Source: Lachnospiraceae bacterium
GTDB taxonomy: Bacteria; Bacillota; Clostridia; Lachnospirales; Lachnospiraceae
NCBI GenBank assembly: GCA_017463225.1
Contig: JAFTPO010000053.1
Location: 1-34,621, forward strand
Direction: 5' to 3'
Length of the DNA stretch: 34,621 nt
The notes beneath the pieces are model-generated. The model saw only the letters and a program-made list of their open reading frames with translations. It had not been told where the DNA came from and did not search any database. Position numbers and translations under genes: made by a program. Shown piece by piece: positions 18,501 through 25,122 of this stretch (position 1 is the first letter of the stretch; each line of letters opens with the position of its first letter).

Positions 18501-20780
18501 GATTCAGAGGGCAACGTTAAGGAAACTGTTACAACTGATAAGACTGGAGAATTCACAGTAAAGGATTTGCCAGAGGACATTTATACAGTTGAGACAGTGA
18601 CTGTGCCGGATGGATACACTGCTCCTGACAAGGAGACTCAGACAGTAGTGGCTAACAAGACTGCAGAGGTTCCATTAGAGGTTGAGAAGGTACCTGGAAG
18701 TCTTAGCGTGGTTATTACAGACTCAAAGACTGGAGAGGTAATTCCAGATGCTAAGGTAGAGATTACCAACGATAAGATTGGCTATAAGGAAACCTTCACT
18801 ACAGATGAAAACGGTAAGATAGCAGTAGATAAGCTTTATCCAGGTGACTACACAGTAACTACAACTGAAGTACCTAAGGATTATAATACCCCAGATGCAA
18901 AGACAGATACTGTTGTATCAGGTGCGAACACTAATGTTCCTCTTACAGTAGAGAAGGAGCCAGGTAAGCTTATTGTAACTATTGTAGATGCAAATAATGG
19001 AGATCCAATTCCAGATGCAAAAGTTGTTATAACAAGTAAGAATGACAAGGTAGGATACAGCCAGGAGATAGAGACAGACGATGAGGGTAGAATTGAGATA
19101 GACAAGCTTTATCCAGGTGAGTATGACATTGTAACAAAGGAAGTTCCTGGTGAATATGATAAGGCTGATTGGCCAAAGCCTACAACAGCTACTGTAATAT
19201 CAGGTGGAACAACACAGAAGGATTTGGAGGTACCTGCTGATAAGACTACAACTCCAGATACAGGTAACCTTCAGGTAACAATAAGAGATAAGTATTCAAA
19301 GGACCCTATCGAGGGTGCAACAGTTGTTATAACAAGCAAGGATGACCCAACCTTCAAGAAAGAGGTTGTTACAGATGAGAAGGGTCAGTATAAGGTAGAG
19401 GGCTTAGAGCCAGGCGATTATGTAGTAACAACAACTAAGGTTCCAGAGGGCTATACAGCTCCTGATGAGGAAACTGATGAGGTAATAGCAGGACAGACTA
19501 CAGTAGTAGACTTAATCGTATTCAAGCCAGGTGCAATAGATGTAACCGTAATTGAGAAGGGTACTGATAAGCCAATACCTGATGCAAAGGTTGATATTAT
19601 CGACGAGGAAACTAAAGAAGTAGTTAAGGAAGTAACTACAGATAAGAATGGTAATGTCATTGTAGATAATATGGAGCCAGGTGATTACATCATCCATGTT
19701 CCAGATGTACCAGGCTATGAGGAGCCGGGGGATAAAACTGTAACAGTTAAGCCAGGCGAGACTACTCCTGAGAAGCTTGAGGTTGAGAAGGATCCAGGTA
19801 CTCCTGTAGTTCAGCCAGGTAAGTTAGATGTAACTATTATTGACAAGAACACACAGGAATATATTCCTAATGCTACAGTTCAGATTGTTGACAAGACTGG
19901 TACTGTTATAAAAGAGGTAACAACTAACAGCCAGGGTAATGTAGTTGTTGATAATCTTGAGCCAGGTTCAGTTACTATTCATGTTGTAGATACTCCACAG
20001 TATGCAGAGCCTGATGATGAGACAGTTGTTATTGAGGCAGGTAAGACTACTACAGAGATTCTTGAGGTTGAGAAGGTTGGTCAGATGCAGATTGTTATAA
20101 CTGACAAGAACGACCCAACTAAGCCTATTCCAAATGCTACAGTAGTAGTTAAGGATAAGGATGGAAAGACTGTTGCAACTCTTACAACTGATAAGAATGG
20201 TAAGACTGATATAGTTAAGGATTTAACTATCGGTGAGACATTTACTATAGAGACAACAACAGTTCCAGAGGGATACACTCCACCTACACCAACAACTCAG
20301 AAGATTACAAAGACTGAGCTTGAGGTAGTAGAGCTTGTAGTAAGCCGTGATAGTGGTGTAACAAGTTCAGTAGGTAGCTTATACGTAATCATTACAGATA
20401 AGAATACAGGAGATGTAATTCCAGATGCTACAGTTGAGGTTTCAAACTCAAAGGGTGAGAAGATTCAGACAGTAGTAACTGACAAGACTGGTTCATTTAC
20501 TATTACAAATCTTAAGCCGGACACTTATACTATAAAGACTACAAAGGTTCCAGCAGGCTATACAGCTCCAGAGACTCAGACTGCAGGAGTTAAGTCAAAT
20601 GCAAGAACTGATGTACATCTTTATGTAGCTAAGGAAGCAACAAATACAAATAAGCCTAACATTGACACAGTAGTTCAGACTGGCGATGATTCAAACGTAG
20701 GTATGGCAGGTGTGCTTGCACTTATATCTGTATTAGGAATCGCAGTAATAATGTTTATGAAGAAGAGAGAAGAGGCTTAA
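15597..20780 (+). CDS. LPXTG-like cell-wall-anchored Cna-B repeat protein
   Basis: 1727-residue predicted surface protein. Residues 1-30 are a Sec signal peptide (KKK, then a hydrophobic core, ending ITPKAE). Residues about 40-354 resemble a choice-of-anchor-A domain, best seen at FKGTVLAPSAHIT and GNFIGKI before its end. From T355 to about 1680 there are about 14 tandem Cna-B/prealbumin-like beta-sandwich repeats of 85-105 residues, each with a start like GxLxVxIxD, a middle TDxxG and an end VPxGY. These domains build extended stalks. The C-terminus has VVQTGDD (Q1694-T1695-G1696), a hydrophobic span 1702-1722 and KKREEA, a QTG-type sortase signal instead of LPXTG. No sortase is in the window. 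It stands alone, with its own promoter and terminator, and codon use suggests strong expression. Role in adhesion is inferred from architecture; the ligand is unknown. Confidence 0.9.
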   Translation: MKKKLFTKIAALAMTAVLALGNVNITPKAEDTFPKTPDPAIYKYEYEPESGVNPLYAATKFHIFAQESASLSAHCNGNMATPLMYHNVNSGSNKVYTDVSGTEVTYIGQLAPGFNGTFAATTDTHIVFGRDTEIKLMNGVDVFATDSAGNYSKVNTNKDLIYKEGAKDYIDFDDEFSKLNKLSINLASEASTAEVKENVVKMPAGTDTYYINADSSQFMNRAFIIENCDFKKGQALVINVNVGTATTYELPFTQVLFKDTDGDDFGTGEDKGEYTGLGNILWNFYGTDANGNIVPFTGTLKTCTEFKGTVLAPSAHITTAASNQDGNFIGKIVDLGSGETHRWDFGGKLKNYAPTGTVTVVVKDDKGNPISDVIVKVEDTKNNTFDLETDDKGVTTTLDGLPLDKYTATITVPEGYELVVGETATKSETITEAKPDATIEFTVKKKEEAPKTGYFNISVIDKDTGALVPDVKVTISENGSTTAIESLTTGTNGKVDSSKMDLATDGTWDKYDIAITVPDGYIMYNGTSNKVTDELTDANPDKVEFVIVKKPIPTGAIQIEVVSKNAGSDEERAVEGAKVTVKDNASHIVKEVTVITDDDGLTPVVDKLELAKYTTTIDETTIPAGFKLEASETVVKDVNVAETGKVYQVKYVLVQEAGSLVAKVTDEDNKAVPGVTVEILDKNGDSVGEFTTNNKGLTDELYDLLADDKYTANIVAVPDGYQVVTGTGSKTIIDNKLVQIDLKVEKIPTAGIKATVVTQDGTAVSGVEVAVKDSKGKNVTTLVTGGTTDTVKNLELGDYKTTITVPDGYKLVSENATVDVKLSEKDKIYEVEYVIAKEVKTGDLKVTVTDLKGNLIEGATVKVTDKAGNPAGTATEVYNTDEDGLAAEIKGLPVGTEYVATVTAAPEGYVVSKTTNYTTGSNTIVADKCVEIILKVEEEPAEPVGNLHVIIKDAVTGELIEGAKIVVKDSEGNVKETVTTDKTGEFTVKDLPEDIYTVETVTVPDGYTAPDKETQTVVANKTAEVPLEVEKVPGSLSVVITDSKTGEVIPDAKVEITNDKIGYKETFTTDENGKIAVDKLYPGDYTVTTTEVPKDYNTPDAKTDTVVSGANTNVPLTVEKEPGKLIVTIVDANNGDPIPDAKVVITSKNDKVGYSQEIETDDEGRIEIDKLYPGEYDIVTKEVPGEYDKADWPKPTTATVISGGTTQKDLEVPADKTTTPDTGNLQVTIRDKYSKDPIEGATVVITSKDDPTFKKEVVTDEKGQYKVEGLEPGDYVVTTTKVPEGYTAPDEETDEVIAGQTTVVDLIVFKPGAIDVTVIEKGTDKPIPDAKVDIIDEETKEVVKEVTTDKNGNVIVDNMEPGDYIIHVPDVPGYEEPGDKTVTVKPGETTPEKLEVEKDPGTPVVQPGKLDVTIIDKNTQEYIPNATVQIVDKTGTVIKEVTTNSQGNVVVDNLEPGSVTIHVVDTPQYAEPDDETVVIEAGKTTTEILEVEKVGQMQIVITDKNDPTKPIPNATVVVKDKDGKTVATLTTDKNGKTDIVKDLTIGETFTIETTTVPEGYTPPTPTTQKITKTELEVVELVVSRDSGVTSSVGSLYVIITDKNTGDVIPDATVEVSNSKGEKIQTVVTDKTGSFTITNLKPDTYTIKTTKVPAGYTAPETQTAGVKSNARTDVHLYVAKEATNTNKPNIDTVVQTGDDSNVGMAGVLALISVLGIAVIMFMKKREEA
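16659..20636 (+). repeat. Array of about 14 diverged Cna-B-type repeat units
   Basis: Unit starts by residue of the surface protein: 355, 452, 554, 657, 749, 839, 944, 1034, 1123, 1222, 1312, 1408, 1495, 1593. Units share the fold-defining pattern but differ clearly at DNA and protein level, so the array is old rather than a recent expansion. Units 7-14 are more alike (shared DAKV/DATV, VTTDKxG, EPGDY, EVEK linkers) than units 1-6. Confidence 0.85.
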
Positions 20781-20814
20781 TTCTTCACAGGCTGACGTAT
20801 AATAAAGTTTAATC

Positions 20815-20853
20815 AAATGCAATCCTTCGTGATGAGCGAAGGGTTGCATTTTT
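20815..20853 (+). terminator. Intrinsic terminator after the surface protein gene
   Basis: 15-bp stem AAATGCAATCCTTCG with CGAAGGGTTGCATTT (one wobble), 7-nt loop, T-run 20849-20853. Confidence 0.92.
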
Positions 20854-20932
20854 ATTGACAAAGGAAATCCTACATTATATTATGGGAAAAATTGGAGTTA
20901 TACCGGATTTGAATAACATGGAGGATAAGAGT

Positions 20933-21205
20933 ATGAATAAGCTTAGTGAAGAAGAAAAACATAAACAGATAATGAGGGAGGTTAAGGGAACTCTAATACT
21001 TATAGCTATTGTGGCGGCTTGGCATATAGGCTTTGGCTTTGCTTTGGATGGCATAGATGTACTTGTTTTGGGTATGCCACTTTGGTTTTTTGTAAGTACA
21101 ATCGGCGCATTTGTCATATCTGTGGTTGGTGTTATTATATTGCTTAAATTCGTCTTTAAGGATATTGATTTGGGAGAAGAATCAGAGGAAGGCGGTGAGC
21201 AGTAA
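20933..21205 (+). CDS. yhdT: YhdT-like small membrane protein (DUF997)
   Basis: 90 residues with two transmembrane helices: about 20-42 (TLILIAIVAAWHIGFGFAL) and about 50-75 (MPLWFFVSTIGAFVISVVGVIILL), followed by an acidic tail. YhdT-type proteins are encoded directly ahead of panF, as here, and are thought to be an accessory subunit; direct function is not established. ATG 20933 is preferred because GGAGG (20920-20924) is 8 nt upstream; ATG 20918 overlaps that site. The stop codon overlaps the panF start as TAATG (A at 21205 shared), implying translational coupling. No clear promoter was found between the preceding terminator and the start. Confidence 0.82.
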   Translation: MNKLSEEEKHKQIMREVKGTLILIAIVAAWHIGFGFALDGIDVLVLGMPLWFFVSTIGAFVISVVGVIILLKFVFKDIDLGEESEEGGEQ

Positions 21206-22695
21206 TGAACAAGAATCAGATTATTATGTTAACCATATTGGCGGTTTATCTGGTGGCGAATTTTGTAATAGGTATTTTCTATAGTAAGAGAAGTGAAAAG
21301 AAAAGCAATATGAGCTTTACCAAAAAGTACTTTATCGGCTCAAGAGGAATGAATGGATTTGTTCTTGCTATGACAACTGTAGCTACTTATGCCAGTGTCA
21401 GTTCTTTTGTAAGTGGTCCTGGTGCAGCCGCTATTACCTATGGCTTTAGTCAGGCATGGGTTGCGGGAGTTCAGGTTGGAGCAGCCTTCTTGGTTCTTGG
21501 AGTGCTGGGAAAAAAGTTTGCTATAGTTTCAAGGAAGACCGGAGCAGTTACGATTGCAGGATATCTTAAAGCCAGATATAAGTCAGATGCTTTGGTTGTT
21601 ATTACAACACTTCTTATGATTGTGTTCTTTATCACTCAGATGATAGGTCAGTTTATGGGCGGTGCTACACTTATTGAGACAGTTACCGGATTGGATTTTA
21701 AGGTAGCATTGGTTATATTTGCGTTTGTTGTAATATTATATACTGCCTTCGGTGGATTTACAGCGGTTGTAATAACTGATACCTTGCAGGGAATTATAAT
21801 GCTTATTGGAACATTTTTACTTATATTCTACGTTCTAAAGGAAGGTGGCAGCTTTGAGGCTATGAGTGCAAATCTGGATGCTAATCTTCCGGGCTGGGAC
21901 AGAATTACAGGTACAGGATATACCCCGGGCTCCCTGATTTCCTTCTGGGTATTAGTAGGAGTAGGAGTTTTAGGTTTGCCGCAGACAGCTGTAAGAGGTA
22001 TGGGATTTAAGAATTCCAAGAGCTGTCACCAAGCTATACTAATAGGTACCATTGTGGCGGGAATTCTTATGATAGGTATGCATGTGGCAGGAGCTTGGGC
22101 AGGAGCTTTGGTTGGAGACCAGGAGTTTGCTTCATCAGATTATGTCATACCTGCTCTTATACAGGAGATAATGCCGGTAGGCGTTGCCGGATTATTCTTG
22201 GCTGCCCCTATGGCGGCGGTTATGTCCACAGTATCATCTTTGCTTATACTTGCGTCTGCATCTATGGTAAAGGATTTGTGGAAGAATTACGTGGTTAAGG
22301 ATAACCCTGTTAAGGTTGAAAAATACGAGAAGAATCTTTCTAAGATAAGCTTTGGCGTTACATTGATTATTGGAGTGATTGTATTTGCGCTTACACTTAC
22401 ACCTCCGGATATCATATTCTGGATAAATCTTTTTGCTATGGGTGGCTTGGAATGTGCTTTCCTATGGCCGATAGTGGGAGGAATATTCTACAAGAAGGGA
22501 AATAAACAGGCTGCTATAGCTTCTTCTGTGATAGGTGTTTTGGTGTATGTGATAAGCTACCAGTTTAAGCTTACGATTTTTGGAATTAATTCTGTAGTTT
22601 GGGGACTTCTCTTAGGTGGAATAGCATACTTCCTTACAGGTGCCATAACCTGCAAGGATGGCTTGGATCAGGATATAATCGATACCTGTTTCTAA
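21205..22695 (+). CDS. panF: Sodium/pantothenate symporter
   Basis: 496-residue solute:sodium symporter (SSS family) of the cytoplasmic membrane, with about 12-13 hydrophobic helices. Segments closely match E. coli PanF in order: TVATYASVSSFVSGPGAA, LGKKFAIVSRKTGAVTI, ALYTAFGGF-like ILYTAFGGF, SFWVLVGVGVLGLPQTAVRG, LIGTIVAGILMIGMHVAGAW, LFLAAPMAAVMSTV and NLFAMGGLECAFLWPIVGG. It would import pantothenate for coenzyme A synthesis using the sodium gradient. It is coupled to the yhdT-like gene by a 1-nt overlap; no other coenzyme A gene is nearby. No terminator is evident in the 100 nt after its stop. Confidence 0.92.
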   Translation: MNKNQIIMLTILAVYLVANFVIGIFYSKRSEKKSNMSFTKKYFIGSRGMNGFVLAMTTVATYASVSSFVSGPGAAAITYGFSQAWVAGVQVGAAFLVLGVLGKKFAIVSRKTGAVTIAGYLKARYKSDALVVITTLLMIVFFITQMIGQFMGGATLIETVTGLDFKVALVIFAFVVILYTAFGGFTAVVITDTLQGIIMLIGTFLLIFYVLKEGGSFEAMSANLDANLPGWDRITGTGYTPGSLISFWVLVGVGVLGLPQTAVRGMGFKNSKSCHQAILIGTIVAGILMIGMHVAGAWAGALVGDQEFASSDYVIPALIQEIMPVGVAGLFLAAPMAAVMSTVSSLLILASASMVKDLWKNYVVKDNPVKVEKYEKNLSKISFGVTLIIGVIVFALTLTPPDIIFWINLFAMGGLECAFLWPIVGGIFYKKGNKQAAIASSVIGVLVYVISYQFKLTIFGINSVVWGLLLGGIAYFLTGAITCKDGLDQDIIDTCF

Positions 22696-22800
22696 GACTT
22701 AAGAATATATGCATAAATGTTGACTGTTTGATATACCAATGAACAAAAACACATAATCTTACATATTATAAAAATATAGTAAAATTATGTGGAGAATTCT

Positions 22801-23736
22801 ATGGCAACTAAGATAATATTAGACCCGGGTCACGGTGGATATGATAATGGAGCTTCCTTTGGAGATAGAAGGGAAAAGGATGACGTACTTAATCTGGCAT
22901 TTGATGTGGGTGCTAATCTAAAAAGATTAGGCTATGATGTGGAGTATACCAGAGTGGATGACGTATATGATTCCCCCACAGAGAAGGCTCGTATAGGAAA
23001 CGCAAGTGGAGCAGATTACTTTGTATCTCTTCATAGAAATTCCAGTCCCACACCTAACAGGCTTAATGGAGTCCAAACTCTTGTGTATAGTGATACGGGC
23101 ACAAAGGCTCAGATGGCTAGAAATATTAATAAGAGACTAGAGGACGTGGGCTTTAGAAATATTAACGTTGAAGAGCGTAAGGATTTGGCGGTGTTAAAAC
23201 GAACCAAAATGCCTGCACTGCTGGTAGAGGTTGGATTTATAAATAATGAAAATGATAATCGCTTATTCGATGAAAGAAGAGCTGAGATAGCGGAGGCAAT
23301 AGCAGTTGGCATAGATGAAACCTTAAGAGGACAGACTGCGGCAACTGAAAGCTTTGTGAATGATTATCATGGGTATGAGGTTGCGATGCCGGTATTTGCA
23401 GACGATATGAGAGGTGATCTTGATGGTTCGGACAGCGCTGATGCTGATGAAGAAGCTGAAGTGTTAGTGGGAAATACAATGCCGGACCCAGATGCTGAAA
23501 GGAAAATATATCAGATACTTGTAAGTCTGTTTAGAAATCTTGGCATGGCTACCTTTAAGATGAATCAGTTAATTAACTCTGGTTTTGATGCAACCGCAAA
23601 TGAGGTGGACGGATTGTATCAGGTTAGAGTGGGTGCATTCGAAACTATGGAGGATGCAAAGGTGGTTCAGGAGCAGCTTAGAAAAAGGGGTTATGAAACA
23701 CTAATAGTAACATACGATGATAGCCTGGTGTTTTAG
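22801..23736 (+). CDS. CwlC-like N-acetylmuramoyl-L-alanine amidase, no signal peptide
   Basis: 311-residue Amidase_3 zinc enzyme that cleaves the bond between muramic acid and the stem peptide in peptidoglycan. Zinc ligands are H11 (DPGHGG), E25 (RREKDD) and H78 (SLHRNSSP); E143 in LLVEVGFINN is the catalytic glutamate. The domain covers about 1-175. Residues about 180-230 are an Asp/Glu/Ala-rich linker. The end (about 268-311, YQVRVGAFETMEDAKVVQEQ) is a SPOR-like peptidoglycan-binding domain. There is no signal peptide: the first residues MATKIILDPGHGG are already the catalytic fold. B. subtilis CwlC, a mother-cell lysis amidase of sporulation, has the same plan, so the comparison is suggestive. 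ATG 22801 has GGAG (22790-22793) upstream; the GTG at 22789 would overlap it. The upstream promoter is weak or of another sigma class. Confidence 0.88.
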   Translation: MATKIILDPGHGGYDNGASFGDRREKDDVLNLAFDVGANLKRLGYDVEYTRVDDVYDSPTEKARIGNASGADYFVSLHRNSSPTPNRLNGVQTLVYSDTGTKAQMARNINKRLEDVGFRNINVEERKDLAVLKRTKMPALLVEVGFINNENDNRLFDERRAEIAEAIAVGIDETLRGQTAATESFVNDYHGYEVAMPVFADDMRGDLDGSDSADADEEAEVLVGNTMPDPDAERKIYQILVSLFRNLGMATFKMNQLINSGFDATANEVDGLYQVRVGAFETMEDAKVVQEQLRKRGYETLIVTYDDSLVF

Positions 23737-23783
23737 CTGATTTATTGGGTTGAATTATAGTTCATTAAAATTAAAATAATATG

Positions 23784-23812
23784 TTGACATATATGAATCC
23801 GTGTGATATTAT
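23784..23812 (+). promoter_or_regulatory. Sigma-A promoter of the rplJL operon
   Basis: -35 TTGACA (23784-23789), 17-bp spacer, -10 TATTAT (23807-23812). Confidence 0.88.
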
Positions 23813-23818
23813 ATCAAA

Positions 23819-23942
23819 CGATGAACTGCCGTAGACAGTAGGTACCGTAAGGTGTAAGTTAAAAAACGCCTACCGAGGAAGAGTCGTAGAATCACAGATT
23901 TTGACGTTTACAACTCTCATGCTACGTGCGTGAGAGTTTTTT
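23819..23942 (+). promoter_or_regulatory. Ribosomal protein L10 leader with attenuator terminator
   Basis: The transcribed leader has the hallmarks of the Firmicutes L10 leader: CCGTAGACAGTAGGT (23829-23843) paired at distance with GCCTACCGAGG (23869-23879), forming the L10-L12 binding fold. It ends in a terminator hairpin AACTCTCATGC/GCGTGAGAGTT (23912-23922, 23928-23938) with T-run 23937-23942. L10-L12 complex binding is known to favour termination in such leaders, giving autogenous control of rplJ-rplL. Confidence 0.9.
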
Positions 23943-23992
23943 CTTTCGCAATTCATTGCAGTTTCATTAATATAATAAGGAGGTGCATGATT

Positions 23993-24481
23993 TTGGCAAA
24001 GGTAGAATTAAAGCAGCCTATCGTTGAGGAAATCAAGGAGAACATCAAAGATGCTAAGTCAGTAGTATTAGTAGATTACCGTGGACTTACTGTTGAGCAG
24101 GATACAAGACTTCGTAAGATGCTCAGAGAAGAAGGTGTATTCTATAAGGTATACAAGAATACTATGGTAAGATTTGCAGTTGATGGAACAGAGTTTGATT
24201 CACTTAAGGCAGATCTTGAAGAGCCAACAGCAGTTGTTATTTCTAAGACAGATGCAACTGCACCAGCAAGACTTATTGCTAAGTTCGCTAAGGAGGCTCC
24301 AAAGCTTGAGATGAAGTCAGGTGTAGTTGAGGGAACTCACTACGATGCAGATGGAATTAAGGCTATCGCAGCTGTACCATCAAGAGACGAGCTTATTTCC
24401 AAGTTCCTTGGAAGTATCCAGTCACCTATCGCAAACTTTGCTCGTGTTATTAAGCAGATTGCTGAAGCAAAAGAGGCATAG
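23993..24481 (+). CDS. rplJ: 50S ribosomal protein L10
   Basis: 162-residue stalk-base protein that binds 23S rRNA and carries the L7/L12 dimers. The N-terminal globular domain (MAKVELKQPIVEEIK, VLVDYRGLTVEQDT, YKVYKNTMVRFAV) and the C-terminal L12-binding helix (IQSPIANFARVIKQIAEAK) are normal. I place the start at TTG 23993: AAGGAGGTG (23977-23985) is about 9 nt from it but only 3 nt from ATG 23987, and family members begin MAKVELK. It is first gene of the operon, behind the L10 leader. Confidence 0.95.
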   Translation: MAKVELKQPIVEEIKENIKDAKSVVLVDYRGLTVEQDTRLRKMLREEGVFYKVYKNTMVRFAVDGTEFDSLKADLEEPTAVVISKTDATAPARLIAKFAKEAPKLEMKSGVVEGTHYDADGIKAIAAVPSRDELISKFLGSIQSPIANFARVIKQIAEAKEA

Positions 24482-24537
24482 GATTATTACTAATAAGAAC
24501 ATAATTTATAATTTTTAGAAAAATGGAGGAAATTAAA

Positions 24538-24900
24538 ATGACAACTCAGGAAATCATTGAGGTAATTAAGGGATTATCAGTTTTAGAGTTAAACGAGCTT
24601 GTAAAGGCTTGTGAGGAGGAGTTCGGTGTATCAGCAGCAGCAGGTGTTGTAGTTGCAGCAGCAGCTGGAGACGCAGCAGGCGCAGCTGATGAGAAGACAG
24701 AGTTCGATGTAGAGCTTACTGAGGGTGCTGGTGTACCTGTAATCAAGGCTGTACGTGAGATCACTGGCTTAGGCTTAAAGGAGGCTAAGGATCTTGTAAC
24801 TGCAGCTCCAAAGGTAGTTAAGGAAGGCGTTAGCAAGGACGAGGCTGAGGCTATTAAGAAGCAGCTCGAAGAGGCTGGTGCAAAGGTTACTATTAAGTAA
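24538..24900 (+). CDS. rplL: 50S ribosomal protein L7/L12
   Basis: 120-residue acidic stalk protein that recruits translational GTPases. The N-terminal dimerisation helices ([18 protein letters not shown]), Ala/Gly hinge (residues about 33-52, [14 protein letters not shown]) and C-terminal factor-binding domain ([31 protein letters not shown]) are all present. GGAGGA at 24525-24530 sets ATG 24538; the ATG at 24523 lies at that site. It is 56 nt after rplJ in the same operon. Confidence 0.97.
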   Translation: MTTQEIIEVIKGLSVLELNELVKACEEEFGVSAAAGVVVAAAAGDAAGAADEKTEFDVELTEGAGVPVIKAVREITGLGLKEAKDLVTAAPKVVKEGVSKDEAEAIKKQLEEAGAKVTIK

Positions 24901-24921
24901 TTTAGCTTTTAATGATTTTTC

Positions 24922-24957
24922 AGAGTGGTTGCATTATATGCAGCCACTCTTTCTTTT
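24922..24957 (+). terminator. Terminator between rplL and rpoB
   Basis: 12-bp stem AGAGTGGTTGCA/TGCAGCCACTCT (24922-24933, 24939-24950; one wobble), 5-nt loop, then TTCTTTT. The pyrimidine run is interrupted by one C, so read-through into rpoB is plausible. Confidence 0.85.
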
Positions 24958-25008
24958 AAAAGGTCTATTTAAACTCTTGGTTTAATCTAAAAAAATCAAA
25001 ACTTTCGG

Positions 25009-25037
25009 TTGACACTATTTTCCTTATATGATAACAT
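25009..25037 (+). promoter_or_regulatory. Sigma-A promoter of rpoBC
   Basis: -35 TTGACA (25009-25014), 17-bp spacer, -10 TAACAT (25032-25037). Downstream in the leader is a hairpin ATTATGGC/GCCATAAT (25052-25059 with 25067-25074) with a 7-nt loop and no T-run, a possible stability or pausing element. Confidence 0.75.
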
Positions 25038-25122
25038 TATACAATGTCATTATTATGGCTATGTGTGCCATAATTTCAGATAGATAAGAAAAACCAAATA
25101 AAATCAAGGGGTGAATGCGTCG

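Noticed and set aside
16659-20636. Possible CRISPR or DNA-level tandem array
   Set aside because: Periodicity is at protein level in units of about 85-105 codons; no identical short direct repeats with unique spacers.
22696-22800. SigK-type promoter before the CwlC-like amidase
   Set aside because: CATA words occur but none has a convincing partner at the right distance; AT-rich sequence gives many chance matches.
25111-25122. GTG 25111 as rpoB start
   Set aside because: It overlaps the AAGGGGTG ribosome binding site; ATG 25123 is correctly spaced.
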